From Hydractinia symbiolongicarpus (taxonomy: Eukaryota; Cnidaria; Hydrozoa; Anthoathecata; Hydractiniidae), in assembly GCF_029227915.1 (NCBI RefSeq), contig NC_079885.1:10157001-10221000 (forward strand): a stretch of DNA of 64,000 nucleotides, read 5' to 3'. The position numbers were made by a program, and so were the translations under genes. Below the pieces are notes generated by a model. That model was not told the origin of the DNA. It made no database searches and was given only the letters and a program-made list of their open reading frames with translations. Of this stretch, positions 11,561 to 24,981 are shown piece after piece (the stretch's first letter is position 1; every line of letters begins with the position of its first letter).

Positions 11561-12789
11561 TCCATCCATTTCTCGCAGAAAATTAAATATCATGAATAAG
11601 TAAAACACCTTATAAAAAAGTAAAGTAGGAAATACCCAGGCAGGGAAGTCTTTGTTTCACTCCACAAACAAGCATGCAAGTGCGAGACCCATCCATGCAT
11701 CATTTGAACTAAGATGTTTGAAACATGATTTCGCAAAATAAATGGTAGATCTTTTAAAAGAGCAAATAAATTCGATGGAAAACTCTGTTCTGCTCAGTAA
11801 CGAACCAGAAATACTGGAGACCCATCCATAAGTCACAAAAGGAAATTTTGCGAGAATTTTTTAACTACATTGAAATATTAGATGCCCTAGCGGAAAGATA
11901 TATACGATATAGTAGACAAGCAGAGGTGGGGAAGACCTTAGCATACATCACTGGAGAGATACTTTCGAGAAATATTGCGTGCGAAGTAAGATATAATGTT
12001 CTGACTTTACAGAGTAAAACAAAGACTTTACAGAGTAAAACAAAGACTCCCTTTGAATGGTCTATTCAAAGAAAGTCTTTCTCTGTAAGCAAAAAGGCTA
12101 ATCAGAGACATATTCATACATCACTAAAGATGTATTCTGCGAAAGTAACCAAACGCGGAATAAAGTATTAAATGCTTAAGCACAATAATCTATTGTAAGA
12201 TCCATCGATTTGCATTTTTTATCCGAAAAGCCACATGCCCAAAAACATACAAAATTGTCAAAGAATATGTGCTATGAAGTTCCCAAAAAGGAAAAAATGC
12301 TTTTGAATTTGACTTGAAGTGATTAGTAGATAGCTGACTAACTTTTGGATAATAAGTAAAGGGAATATTTAAGCACGCTTATATGTGTAGTGGGCTTCGC
12401 TTGAATTTGCGCTCGGCTCGCTTCGCTCGCTGGGATTTAACTCTGCCAAAATCAAGGAATCCTACACTTACAAATGTTTTTACATACAAGGCAAAAGGAT
12501 TAAAAAGAGTACAACACTACAACCTAGCTGTTATCGTTTCTTTTTATTTTCGTGTTAAAACCGCGAAACATTTGCTGATTGGTTTTTATTCATAAAAACG
12601 GGCTTCTTGATTGGTTTAACAAGCGCGGGCGATCAAAACATAATAGCACGCGCAAAAATGCCCTGAGGATGAGGTTAGGTCCAATGCAGAATCTGGTATG
12701 TGTATGTGACAAATCGTGCAGTGTGTGGTATTAGCCTTTGTATTTGTCGTCTCACTTATAGTTCCAACAACCCTTTAATCGGGTCTTAC

Positions 12790-13029
12790 ACTACAATGGC
12801 TTATATACCGTTTAGCCGGGCGCTCACTAATACAACAATATTTATAACCGATTTTTCGGGTGGTACAGCAAAAAATATCGACCAAGGTCTAAGTGACTTA
12901 GAGCGATATTTTCAGTAAGGCACGGGGTAATCGGTTATTATTGTATTTGTTAACTGTCTCAGAATTCCCCGCTTGAAAAATCTAGACAGTTAAAATTAAA
13001 GCGCCCGGTCACGTGGATGATATAAGCCA
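12790..13029. mobile_element. MITE with imperfect inverted ends
   Basis: The left end reads GGCTTATATACCGTTTAGCC and GGGCGCTCACTAATACAACA; the right end in reverse complement reads GGCTTATATCATCCACGTGA and CCGGGCGCTTTAA. Inner parts (ATAACCGA / TCGGTTAT) also pair. It is about 240 bp, non-coding, and lies in the centre of foldback copy 1. Confidence 0.5.
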
Positions 13030-13034
13030 ATAAG

Positions 13035-13410
13035 ACTTTCACCGTGTCATTTGCGAGATGATATTTGTCCAGAATATTGATTCTATTGGTGCATGGATGT
13101 GCATCCAACCTCACTGCTTGTTTAATGTGAAGCAAACGTCCTTCCTTTGATTGATCTGCTTTAGGACTTTTGATGTGTCATTTCGCGGAGGGTATTTGTC
13201 CAGAATACTGTTTCTATTTGTGTATGGATGAGTACAGAACACTACAGCCTGTTCAATGTAACGTAGAATAAGTCTTCCCTTAGATTGGTCTGCTTTAGGA
13301 CTTCTAATATGTCATTTCGCGGGAAGGGCATTAGTCCAAAATATCTTTTCTATTGGTGTATTGATGGGCATAGAACACTACCACCTGTTCATATTACAGT
13401 ATAACAAAGG
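13035..13410 (-). repeat. Satellite B array, reverse
   Basis: About three units read as the reverse complement of satellite B (TGTCATTTCGCG, GGTATTTGTCCAGAAT, TTGATCTGCTTTAGGAC). This forms the right inner arm of foldback copy 1. Confidence 0.6.
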
Positions 13411-13439
13411 CTTCTCTGTTGGCTATGGTTTATCTACTT

Positions 13440-13890
13440 GAAAAATATACATGTATATGATGTAGTAATACATGGTAACGTGTATGTGAACTGTTATGGG
13501 ATATTATGTTGTTTAAGGTCTATATACACGAAAAGTATGCATCTATTTATAGTATAAAGAGCATTATCACAATTATGCGATATGTTATGCCATATTACGT
13601 TGGTTATGGGATATCTACAGGGAAAATATGCATTTGTTATGTAGCGATGGAGCGTATTCTAAAAGTTATATGGAATATTATGCAATATTACGTTGGTTAT
13701 GGGATATCTACAGGGAAAATGTACATTTGTTATGTAGCGATAGAGAATATTTTAAGTGTTATATGGAATATTATGCAATATTACGTTGGTTATGGTTATC
13801 TACAGGGAAAATGTACATTTGTTACGTAGCGATAGAGAGTATTCTAACCGTTATATGGAATATTATGCAATATTACGTTGGTTATAAAAC
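13440..13890 (+). repeat. Satellite A array, forward
   Basis: About five ~90-bp units share ATTACGTTGGTTATGGGATA, CTACAGGGAAAAT and TTGTTATGTAGCGAT. Long open frames arise because the unit lacks stops in some frames; they are not genes. Confidence 0.7.
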
Positions 13891-14334
13891 AACGCGACTC
13901 GATCTTGTTCTAAAATTTTGCTAAGTTAAGGTTACTGTAAAGGAAAAAACTCACTTGATGAGTAGTCTCAGAAAAACCCTTATAATTTATCAATACTTAA
14001 ATATTTTTTCTTATTTTTTTTTGTTTCTGAATGTTTGATGAAAGAACAAGAAGCCCTGGGGGCTCTAAGAATTTCCGCGCGCTACCAAAATATTTGATGA
14101 AAACCTGCTAATTCGTTGTGTTATTGTGCCAAACATTCGAAGGGGTTTGGTGCATGAACCTCTGAAGATAAAGCCCATCAGTGACATTATATCTTACAAC
14201 AAACGCAAACAAAACGAAACGTGTCATAATAAACTTACATTTTAAAAGAAATTGCTAACAAAAAATACAGCCTATCATTCATGGTTGAAAGTCTTGCGAT
14301 TGAAACGTTTATGGTTTTAAACGGCATTAGTTGA

Positions 14335-14815
14335 CAAAAAATCAAAATTTTGATGTGACCATCATTTTCAGCATACTTTTTTTGTCAATTGTGCCAAAAT
14401 TTGTCAAAAATAAAGTAGTTTATTTTTAGACCAATTTTTGCCTAAAATGACATTTAGGTAACAAGAAATCAAAATTTTGATGTCACCATCATGTTCAGCA
14501 TACTTTATTTGTTTACTGTGCCAAATTTTGTTAAAAATAAAGTAGTTTTAATTTTTGGACCTATTTTGGCCTGAAATGACATTTAGGTAAGAAGAAATCA
14601 AAATATTGATGTCACCATCATGTTCAGCATACTTTATTTGTTAACTGTTCCAAATTTTGTTAAAAATAAAGTAGTTCTAATTTTTGGACCAATTTTGGCC
14701 TAAAATGACATTTAGGTGACAAAAATCAAAATTATTATGTCACCATTATGTTCAGCATACTTTTTTTGTTAACTGTGCCGAATTTTGTCGAAAACAAATA
14801 CCAATTTTGGCCTGA
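14335..14815 (+). repeat. Tandem repeat, about 120-130 bp, four units
   Basis: Each unit holds AATCAAAATTTTGATGTCAC, CATCATGTTCAGCATACTTT, AAAATAAAGTAGTT and a CCTAAAATGACATTTAGGT palindrome. Units begin near 14338, 14462, 14590 and 14715; the last is truncated. It has no coding content. Confidence 0.7.
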
Positions 14816-17210
14816 AGCGTCAATACTAGACTTCCCAGTAGTTAAGGAGCTTGGGTACGAAGTTTACATCTGTGACGGACCAACGTGAAATCCCAGGGTC
14901 GATTTTTTCTCAAAAAATGCTCCGAAAGAAAAAAACGATGGTTTTAAAGAATTTCCTACGCCTTCGGGCGCGGAAATTCAATTATTTGATAGTGTTATTT
15001 TCGTGAGATGTTAATTTTCCAAAATGAAAATATAATGAAATAAACACACACCATTTTTTTTCTCACCGTACGTTTTAAAATGGCTTCTTTTTCCGAACGC
15101 GTGGTCGCAGACTTCTCGTTTTTGCACTATTATATTCAGCATAAATTAAATTCAAAAAGGTTCCCGGCTTTTTTTTTGTAACAACGTCGTTATGAAATTA
15201 TTTGTAATTATATATAATCATTTAAAAAAATGCATATTTTTTTCTTTCTGTCGTCATAGTTCGCTAATCAGTAATTTATACAAAAAAATCCGGGAACCTT
15301 TTGTGCATAATTTATTCAGCTTTCCATTACCGAAAATTTCAATGAGCCAATAGAAAGCTTTCGGAAAAAGAGACCACAAACGTAAAGGCATGTATGCAAA
15401 AATTTACTAACGAGATATTTGTTTTTAAAGATTTTCGTAGGTGTTATGAAAATGTGTGAACTGAGTATGCAGAAAGATGATGGAAGTATGAACTTTTTCT
15501 TTATGCTGAATATGCGTGCACGCGTTCAAAGCTTATATGCATACTCCTTAACTTTGATTTTTTTTGATGATTTTTTATACGACAACATTTATATATATAT
15601 ATATATATATATATCGATGGTGAAAGTAAACTATCTAAAAAATATTATTATGCATATATTTATACAGTAGTTTCATATCATGCATAATGTTTACAAAAAA
15701 TATGCTCAACTCATTTTGCACATATTTTCTCGAAGGTGTGAAGGATATAACACCTCTGAAAAGGCTTTTTCCAGAAAAAAGGGATGTTCCAAATATTTTC
15801 ATTCGAAAGAGAATTTTTTTTTCTATATGTCATGAATTTTTTGAAAAAAACCTAAAAAAAAATTGTTTCCTTTACGGTAACCTTAATAACAATTTTTTTT
15901 TTGGAATTTGAAATATCGCTGCAAAAATCAGAGTGCTATGTTTGCCGGTATTTTTATCTTTTTTGATATTCTCCATCTCGTCTCGTTAAAAACAAAACTG
16001 GCATATTTCTTTTCCTTTTAATACCTAATTTATTACTAGCCTATTAAGAACATTGGTTCTTGTGACTTTAGGGTGAAAGTGGTGCCACAGTTGCCTCTAT
16101 GACGATGTGGATCAGGATATCTTGTTAAGAAAATTACTGACAACAAGTGTTATATATATATTATGCATATGCAAACAAAAGATATGCATAAAAAACAGTG
16201 AATGTTTTGATCTAAAATAAGTTAGTAAGTTAGCGACAAAATAGACATTTTGTAGGAAAGTGTTTCAGTGTACTGTCGTTAAGTGGGACCCCCAGATAAG
16301 TAGGACATCTGCTATATAATGCGCTTTTCCTCCGTCCTTTGAACTTCCCTACCCTTTTCTAGCAGAAAAACTTCGCTTAAGTGAATTCCCAGATAAGTAG
16401 GACGCCTGCTAAATAATACACTTTTTTTCTCCGTCCCTTGGAGCAAAAACTTCGCTTAATTGGGACATTCAATGCAATGACTGTATATTTTTCCGTGACT
16501 GAAGACGTTGCAATGGTTCAAAAGAATTGTTTTGTAAACAAAACAAACTTTTCTCGAGTTCTTTTCGTGAAAGTGCAGTTATGTTGCAGCTGAGACTAAA
16601 AAGGAAGCTGACATCTACAACAATTACAAAAGAATATCATATTTTTATAATGAATACCTCAAGTCTCTCAAAAAATCACTAAATAACTGGGACATATAGA
16701 GTTATTTGATGAAAATCCTTAGGCTCTCTAAGGCAAATCTCCTTATAAAGGCAAATCCTTATAAAGGCAAATCTCCTTATAAATAAGACCTATTTATAAG
16801 GAGATTTGCTTAAGTAGGTCCCGGTAAGTAGTACATTGTTCCTCCGTCCCTTGAGTGTCTCAGTTAACGAGGGTATACTTACGGTGGCCCAAAAGTTTTA
16901 CGGCAAATTAAGAGCCCTGGGGATAAAGTTGGTCAAAGAAAAAATTATGTTAACGTTAGTTTTAGTAAGGTTTCCAAAGTAATGAATAACCTTTCATGGT
17001 ATGTTACATTTGCGAAAACAAACGAGATATTCATCCCGCTAAAATCACGTTTTAAATATTCATAAGGGTAGCTTCTCTTTTAAAACAAAATCATGTACAC
17101 TGATATTAAATAATGCATATTTTGTTTCTTAATTTGAAAATGAATATTTGATTTCCTCTTGTGACATTTTGTGACCGGTCTAAATCTAAGAAGGATAGAA
17201 TTGGCGAATC
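14816..17210. other. Intergenic region with degenerate repeats
   Basis: No supported gene. An AT dinucleotide tract lies near 15590-15613. At about 16270-16870 a degenerate repeat recurs (GATAAGTAGGAC, CTCCGTCCCTTG) with an inner inverted repeat around 16745-16805 (AAATCTCCTTATAAA / TTTATAAGGAGATTTG). The 3' end should include the promoter of the membrane-protein gene starting at 17211. Confidence 0.4.
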
Positions 17211-20200
17211 ATGGATTCCTCAACTACAGTGTTGTTAATCTTAATTCTTGCGACATCTGTTAAAAGCCACAACTTTCCTGAATATTACGATGGTAGAGTT
17301 TTCACGTTCATTAACGGTACAAGTCAAAGGTCGACACCTTTCAAGGCAATTTCTTCAAATAAAGAATTCAACAAAAAGGATTCCCCTGCGGATGATAGCA
17401 TAGCTACCCTTTTAACTAATCCTTCGCGTTCGATTCCGGCTAATGCTTACAATCCATCTAACACACCACCACCGAATAAAACAGGGACAGTATGTTTTGT
17501 TTATTCATTCATTTATTAATTTATTTATTTTTTCTGTTTCGTTATTTTTATTTGTTAAGATCAGTATTAACGCTTAAACTTGGTAAGGCCATTGGCATCA
17601 GAAATGTCTTTTTGCAGGGTCGATATTTTCTTAATCACCTAAGTAACATCGTGATTAGCAAAACTAAAATTTTTATTACCTTACTTAAGATAGCTAAAGT
17701 CAAAAATCTGTTGACGGTTGACAGGATGTGACGTTTGCTTTAATGTAACCTTGGAGGAAAGAATACGTATTCTTTCCTCCAAGATGTAACAAAGGAATTT
17801 TTTTTGCCTGCAGGCGCTAAACCAACATTTTCTATTTTTTATAATTCACGGATATGATATTCACAGGTCAAAAATTTAATAAATCAGAGTTTTATGAAAT
17901 TTAAATGATTACTTATTTTTTCCTAGTTTCACAAAGTAACATTCAAGAAAGGAATCATCTCATATTTGGAAGTGCTTGATGACTTTGAGTAAGTAATCTT
18001 GTATGAGTCATGAAAAAATCGACAGGTATTCGCCCGTAAAAATATTCAGGAAATTTGCCAGTAGCTGTTCGCAGCTACCATCTTTAGTTTCCAGACAGTC
18101 GTTAACCACCCTCGTCCGCAGGGTTTTTTTTGTGTTTTTGTGACTTCATCTCTCAAATGAGTCGTTAACATTTCTGTCATTTAAATCTTTTGTTTGAATT
18201 TATGGTTATTTTTATTACCATTTCAAAAGAAAACAATTTAAAACTGTAGCTTTCGATTTTTTTAGTTCTTAAAATACAGGCGCATTTTTATTTTTAAGCG
18301 GAATAAACCGAACTGCGCGTTATGTTTTTAGATTATCACGCAAAATAGCTTATCGACTTTCCTTGGCCTTTAATGTACGAAAGAATGATTTGTCTCACCT
18401 TGTATTTTCTTATCTTACGTTACTTGGACGATAAAAACTATCAAAAAATATCAACAGAACTACTAAATGACTAGGATTCAATGACCGGGGAAAGCCTCTG
18501 ATCGAATCCTCCAACTTCGTCACAGATGAGTTTTTAGGTTATTTTCATATTGGGACTAGGAAGGCTTGGTTCCAAATTGATTTATAAATATCAACACATT
18601 AAAAATAAGTTCATTAAATGTACGCTTTGTCTGATTGCAACAACTAATAACAAATTATAAATTCATACTCGTCGACAACAGCAACCTTTTTGTTTAGTTT
18701 CGATGGCAACAAAACCGTTCCCGTCAGGCTTTGCACATCTTGGTACACCTTCGATCCGGCAGAAAGTATCAATCACGTTCCTGGAATGTTAACAAAAGCT
18801 GTAGACGCTGGACATATAATGAATATGACAATGTTTTTTGACTATACATCATTTACAGAGAATGAAACAAAACATTTCAATGCTGGAAGAGAATGGGAAA
18901 TAGGTTTGTTCAAGAAAAGTTTTGCTTACATAGCAGCGTTACTTACAGAAAAAGTCACAACCTCGTCCCCAGACCTACCTTACTGGTAAAAAAGTAGCCA
19001 AAAAAACCGACAAATAATAAAAGTCCGCAAAAAATTTAATCACTTTTTACTGACAACATTCTTGAATTTAGTCACATTTCGACTACTAATTTCTAAATAA
19101 AAAATTACCTCATGGAATTTTCAAACTTTTTATTTTCAATAAACAGCCGTTTCAGCAGGAAGTTCTACGGCGTATTACAGATTTATACCAAATTCTTCAT
19201 GAGGGAGTATTTGCTTTAGTTTTCCAATTGCGCAGAAAAAGTGATCACGTTATTAATAATTAATTATTTTTAACTGGCACAGCAAAAGACGAAAGAAAAA
19301 TGTGAAATTAGAAAAATGAGTTCTAGTTTGTAAACATTGCTTTTATGAAACCTAAATGAAACGTAAAAATCAATAAAAACAAAACTATTTTTGATTTATT
19401 TCGTTTTTTAAAAAGAATTTTAGCCTGCTGAAACTTTTTGTTAGCAAATACAAATCTAGCTTCATCAGATTGCAGGTCACAAAAAAAAATGACAAACGAC
19501 CGTTGTAGCTTGGTGAAACTGGCGAAACCAACTCAACATAAAATAGTAATTCAAAATGATTTATTTGTAAAAATAATAGGTTTTTGTACCTTTTTTACCG
19601 TTCAACAGGGTAGTTATCAACACTCAAAAAATAATAATTTACGTACCGCTACACTAGACTGGTACCCTTTTGTGCTTCACTAGTCTTGATAGTAACAACA
19701 ACGACAAAAAAGAAGCCCATTTTAAAGGTCTACCGGCTAAAGCCGTAGAACAAGAAAAAATTTAACAAGAGAAAATGAAAACTATATAAATCAGTAAAAA
19801 AAAATTGACAATAATTGTTGGTCAATAAAAAATATGTAGTAGAAATGGGAGTGTAAAATTGGTGAAAATTTAGAGGCGTAGCTAAACTAACTTTCCTTTT
19901 TTTTCAGATGAATATTTATGTTATTACGATGGTAGTTCAGCTAAGATCAATGTATATGGTAAATGCGTCATACCTTACGTGGACATCATAGCACATTACC
20001 TCTCACTTTGGAGCGTTCATTCCATACCTATTGCCGTGAATGGAGAGAGAGTCCGCGTGTCGAATGATTTAGAAGCTGTTTTGAATTATTCTTGCGGTAT
20101 AAGTGGCAAGCCCAACAAGTTAGCCGGTTGTAGAGTAAGTAATTCAATTTTTTTATACTTGATTCTTTGAGCATAATTGAGCATAGTGAATGTAAAAGCA

Positions 20201-23200
20201 GGTTACAGTAATTTACGTAACCACATTTGATTGGTTTTTCTTATGGAGATTATATGGTAGTTTTGAGCAATGTTATTTCAAATTCACACTGTCAAAACTT
20301 GTTCAAGGATTATACTAACATCCACAAACCATTCGTATAAAGTTGTGAATAAAAGTTGTGGGATGAACACGATGTCCTGAAGATGACCGTGAAGCCAACC
20401 ATTACCGCGACTGTTTTTGCGGCACGGGGATGCACCTTGCATGCGAAACCCATTTTTCTTAGTCACCAGTATACAATAACAAAATCGAACAATAATACTG
20501 TCTGCGCATGCGTTAAATAGCCCTAAATATTTATCACGTTAGAAATGTTCGCGTCCATATCAATTAACAATTGAATTTTTTATTAGAATAGTTCGTTTGA
20601 ACCGATTTATTATGTTGACGCAAAGGAACAATTGCTTATTGAAAACGACGAAACGCTTTGGTACCGGGTAAGTCTTTAGTTTATGCAACCACAAACATTT
20701 CGAAAACACATGCATGCAACAAACTTGACCTTTTAAGTGTCGTTCAGTGCTTTGACAATGGAGGTTCTATTCCATACACTAAACTTTTGCCCTCAAGAAA
20801 TATGTATATGGACGTGTTTTATTTACAACATAAACCTCTATGGTCAGAAGTTCTCGAAATTTATGTAACCTTGGAGCAGATACTTTTTGTTAAAAGCTAT
20901 CGACAGATTCAACAAGAATAGATTGAGTTATAGACCTACTTATCCAGTCAAACTAAATGAGCATAGATTTTATTTTTTATATTATCTCGTATTTTTTAGT
21001 TTGATACAAAACCCACTGGGCTTGGGCACGTTGTAAATACTTCATATGGCTAGTATGTGATTTCTTTATTTGTTTCATAGCCAGGTATTTCATGTTATTG
21101 TGATAAAACAACCCAGTTTTACATTCAGGCTATGCACAGCTAGCCTGGAGATAATATACATAAAAAAATGCAAACTTAAGATATACTTGCTTATCTTAAT
21201 ATTCCTCCAAATAAAACACAAATACTAATCGATAGCACATGGTTGTTCCACGTGGTTAGGGAGGCAAACCGTTACAGGAATACTGTTTGGATGATGAGAT
21301 CAATCCCAATTATATATATTTTTTTTACGTTTTGAATCCCTTTCTTCGATTGAAGCATTGTTTATAATAATCAATTTCTTCCATTAAAGTTGAAGCGCTG
21401 ATTAAAATAATGTATAGGATCACGTGCTTTTTATGAATATAGGGACAAAGGTCCAGTTTTAGGGAGTTTTAACAATTTTGGTTCCAAGTGCTTCCTAGAT
21501 AAATAATTGTGAAAGCACAAAGATGAACTGCAATGAAACTTCATTTTGATACAACTTACACCGACTTGTTTACATACTAAACTGTCAAAGCGCACGACTT
21601 TCAAATTCTTTTTCCCACACAAGTTTGGCTATACTTTAAAAGCGCGCGCCGTAAATATGGCTAATGCAATATGGCTTTACTTGTTGGCTAATACAACCTC
21701 CACTGATCTTGTTTTACACAATGACGTCAATGCATTAATTTCACCAGTGAAATTTACTAGTTTGGTATTTTAAGTCAGGCAAGGATAAAGGCTGAAATAC
21801 ATGATCATTCATTTTAAAGGATTATTCAAATATATCGTATAAAGGTCCGTGTCTGTGCGTCTGCTTTGGACAACTCGTCTAATCTATATAGCAGCGAAAC
21901 GTTCTTCCAGATTTAAAACTCCGGTTTGAATGTTCTGTAGTTATTGCAAGGAGTCTTTAAACAAAAATTAACGTAACTTCGTTTACTAAATAAACATATT
22001 AACATCAATTTTGTGAGATTACGTCATGTAAAAGTAGTTACCAAAATCCTTTTGAAAACGCGAATTTCCGCACACACGCCCCTACGGTATATAGTGCGAT
22101 GGATATAAAAACGTATCTAGTGAAATCCATAATGGCTACAGGAATTCCGAAATCGCCACATTACGACGCAGGAACGTATCATTGAAAATACGGCTAATTA
22201 GCAAAACTAGCTGCTTTAGTGTGAAGTTTTTACATAGTTTTTTTCAGATTTTTAAGGAGAGGGTTTTTACTTTAGCAACAAACTTTTTCATTCCGAAATT
22301 AACCAATCAGAGAATACTGTAATTGTTTACTCAAAGCCAATCATAACTGCGTATACAAAAAACGCCAAATTAAGTTTTAATATAGACACTTACCAGAACC
22401 TCGTGGAGTGTTTCAATAGAATCTGAAGATTTGTTTCTTCTTCTGTATTTCTTTCTTCAAGGTCTAATGCATACACGGCATGTTGTCAAAAAAATTTCTG
22501 CTTTCTGAAACAAACCTCTGCTAATACTTCTTTTAAGAAAAATAAGGATAACTTTGCCTTAACTTGTTATTATACTGGATATGCCACCTATTAGAAAAAA
22601 TCGTGATAATAAAAGAAATTGGTGGAGACTTCAGATTGCATTAATTGACGTCATCGTGAATTAAGATGGCGTCAATTAATGTGCTAACAAATATTTATGA
22701 CGAATTTATGTCAGTACGATGTCTCCCTTGACACGTTTTTTAACTCAAAAAGACTCACCTCGTCCCCAGGGTTTTGTGGTCCCTGAGCCGTATTATTAAG
22801 GAGTGGTCAACGTATCAACAAGGCAAACTGCCCCGGGAACGTGGTTGCAAAAAAACCCTGAGCAGGCTTCAAACATGATAGTGTAGTTGTACTGTTTACA
22901 TTTCAGCAATCGATTTAAAAAAACGTACGATCTTAACATGACTATTCTGTTCAACGATTGGACATTTGACATGCCGAGCGGTTTGCTTAATAACTACCGA
23001 GATTTCACGATCCATTATGAAAACATGTATTTGATTGTACACTATTGGGTGGAGGACGACCCTCCTCCGGAAGGTATTAATTCCGTTTTTTGCGTTGCTT
23101 TACATAAAGGGAATAAAGCCACTTAAATGTATTCCGATATTTATAAAAGAGTTTAATTTTGCAGCAATTTCAAGCCCTTTTGTCAAAATAAAAGTGCTTA

Positions 23201-23490
23201 AAAACGTTACCTTACATCTTTATTGTTCAATAGAGCGTGACATTCCTGAGTCGTTTTGGGTCATGGCGGTAATTATGATCGCTCCGACAACAGTTCTTGT
23301 ACTGGCGCTGTGCATACTTGCATTCACGTGTTCGAAACGGAGTTTCGACCTCCGCTTGTGGAAGTTTAAAAATGATCAAAAGAAAGTTGGTAGCGTTGAA
23401 GAAGCCAAGCAAAGACAAGTAGAGAAAGCGATTAAACGACATGAAGAAAGAAGAAGAAACGAACTGAGAGAAGAAGGACACGATGTATAA
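17211..23490 (+). CDS. Seven-exon single-pass membrane protein, family unknown
   Basis: Exons read as 17211-17489, 17927-17988, 18698-18903, 19908-20134, 20587-20667 (or to 20660), 22907-23073 and 23165-23490. All have AG acceptors and GT donors, and phases agree except at exons 5/6: the good donor GTAAGT at 20668 leaves exon 6 out of frame, while a weaker donor at 20661 (GTACCG) restores it and gives about 446 aa. The ATG is followed by a signal peptide (VLLILILATSVKS, cleavage near residue 19). About 310 extracellular residues follow with few cysteines and several N-glycosylation sites (NGT, NMT, NET, NYS, NVT). Then come a membrane span (VMAVIMIAPTTVLVLALCIL) and a ~50-residue basic, charged tail (KRHEERRRNELREEG). 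Topology suggests a receptor or adhesion protein. I do not recognise the ectodomain. Confidence 0.7.
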
Positions 23491-24981
23491 AAAGAAAATT
23501 AAAAAAATTTTATTACCAGTTTCTGTCAAGAGAAATTATTAAATGAAACTTTTACACATATATTGTAAACGTCGTTGCCAGGACATTTTGCCTTTTATCT
23601 GGCCTACCCTACAATAACGGGTAAAGGCAAGAGACTTGGGAACAAGGATTATTAATGTTATTTTCAACACTTGTATTTTATCATCGCATTCATTTAAATA
23701 AATGTAATATAAAAAGAAAATTTATTGTTCCAAATCAAACTAAAAAAGTCTAAAACGCTCTTATATCTATTTCAGAACTAAACACTTTATAATTGAATTT
23801 TCAGTTATGTAAAAATAAAAAAGAAACATTTGGAAGAATATCACAAAAGTCTACAGGAAATAAATAAAAACAAGAAGCCCTACGACTTGAAGATTTCCGT
23901 CATTAGCCTAAAAGATATTGAAATTTGAAGCGGACCTTGAAAACGGAGAATTATGGGGTAAACAAATCACTGAGTATCCCAATTCTCAATTATTATTGTA
24001 ACTAACCTGCATAGTTAAAATACAACTCAATAAATAAAAAATAAAAATAAAATTTTTATAACCTATTATGAAGTATTCTAAAATAACAGTTTAACTGGAT
24101 ATTTTTAAAAGTGATCAGGAAAATTTTGGAAATTTCAGAATACAAATCTTGTTATGTATAAACTTGACAATTCGAATATAATAACTTCTGAACGAGCTCC
24201 ATTTGAATAAAGGAAGTAGTTCATTGTTTATTAATTCAGCAATAAATACATATTAGCATTTGAATATTTCAGTATTTAAGCCTTCTAAATTTAGTCTCCT
24301 ATTGAAGATCTGTTTAAATGCTGATGGCGCATGGTTTGATAACAGCTCATCTAAAAAAGAAAGTACGTTTTAAAAATAAGAAACAAGAATACAATTTTGC
24401 CACAAACTGAATTGACACCAGGTGGTTTAATTATTGCCTCTTTAACCTCTCTTTGCCTCTTGTGATTTGAAAAGGGAATTTATTAAAAAGATACAAATCA
24501 ATGCCATGTGATGCACAAGGTATATTATAAATTTAATGAAGCTGGTTTTTGATATCTTTGTTAAACAAGTAACATATTAAGCAGGCGATACATGATTTTG
24601 AAACCTGTGGACAATACAGGATTTATTTTGTCGAAATCGATTTATTGAATTCAACAAATTTAACTGTTTGTTATCCTTTTTCAATTCGAATTCTCAAATT
24701 TGGATTTCTTTTTGGAGAGTCTGATTAGTTGCATTTTTCTGAAATTACTTTTGAAATTTTAAATTGACAAATTGAATTTAACAAGTTAAAACGGAATAAA
24801 AAAGCGGATTTGATAAATCGATAGTTGTTTTTCATGATATTTTTAAAAATCAAGTCTTTTAAGAAATCTTAGAAAAATATTTTGTGATACTTTGGGTGAG
24901 TTCAAGAAAGATTTTCAGGCAAATTAGGCACTCAAGGAGAACTGATAATTAGCCAGTAACAGAATAGTTAGCCGTTTTCAA
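23491..24981. other. 3' flank of membrane-protein gene and intergenic sequence
   Basis: A canonical polyadenylation signal AATAAA lies at 23697-23702, about 200 bp after the stop. The rest is AT-rich with no supported exon. Confidence 0.5.

Larger units (their letters stand above)
9650..13930. mobile_element. Foldback-like composite element, copy 1
   Basis: The left end (about 9670-9735) carries CATTTAGCACCCGG and TCATTATCCGACATCC, also found inverted at the right end of copy 2 (about 41280-41415). Inside come satellite A in reverse orientation (about 9850-10190), satellite B forward (about 10700-11560), a central region, satellite B reverse (about 13035-13410) and satellite A forward (about 13440-13890). 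The mirrored order makes the element a large inverted repeat, as in Foldback or TU elements. No transposase was found inside. The right terminus is diverged and its boundary is approximate. Confidence 0.55.

Noticed and set aside
13506-13924. Two overlapping frames of about 100 codons
   Set aside because: They fall in satellite A, right arm of foldback copy 1.
15419-15911. Two open frames of 74-83 codons
   Set aside because: AT-rich text spans an AT dinucleotide tract, with no protein-like pattern.
23227-23529. Minus-strand frame of 100 codons
   Set aside because: It is the shadow of the last exon of the membrane-protein gene on the plus strand.
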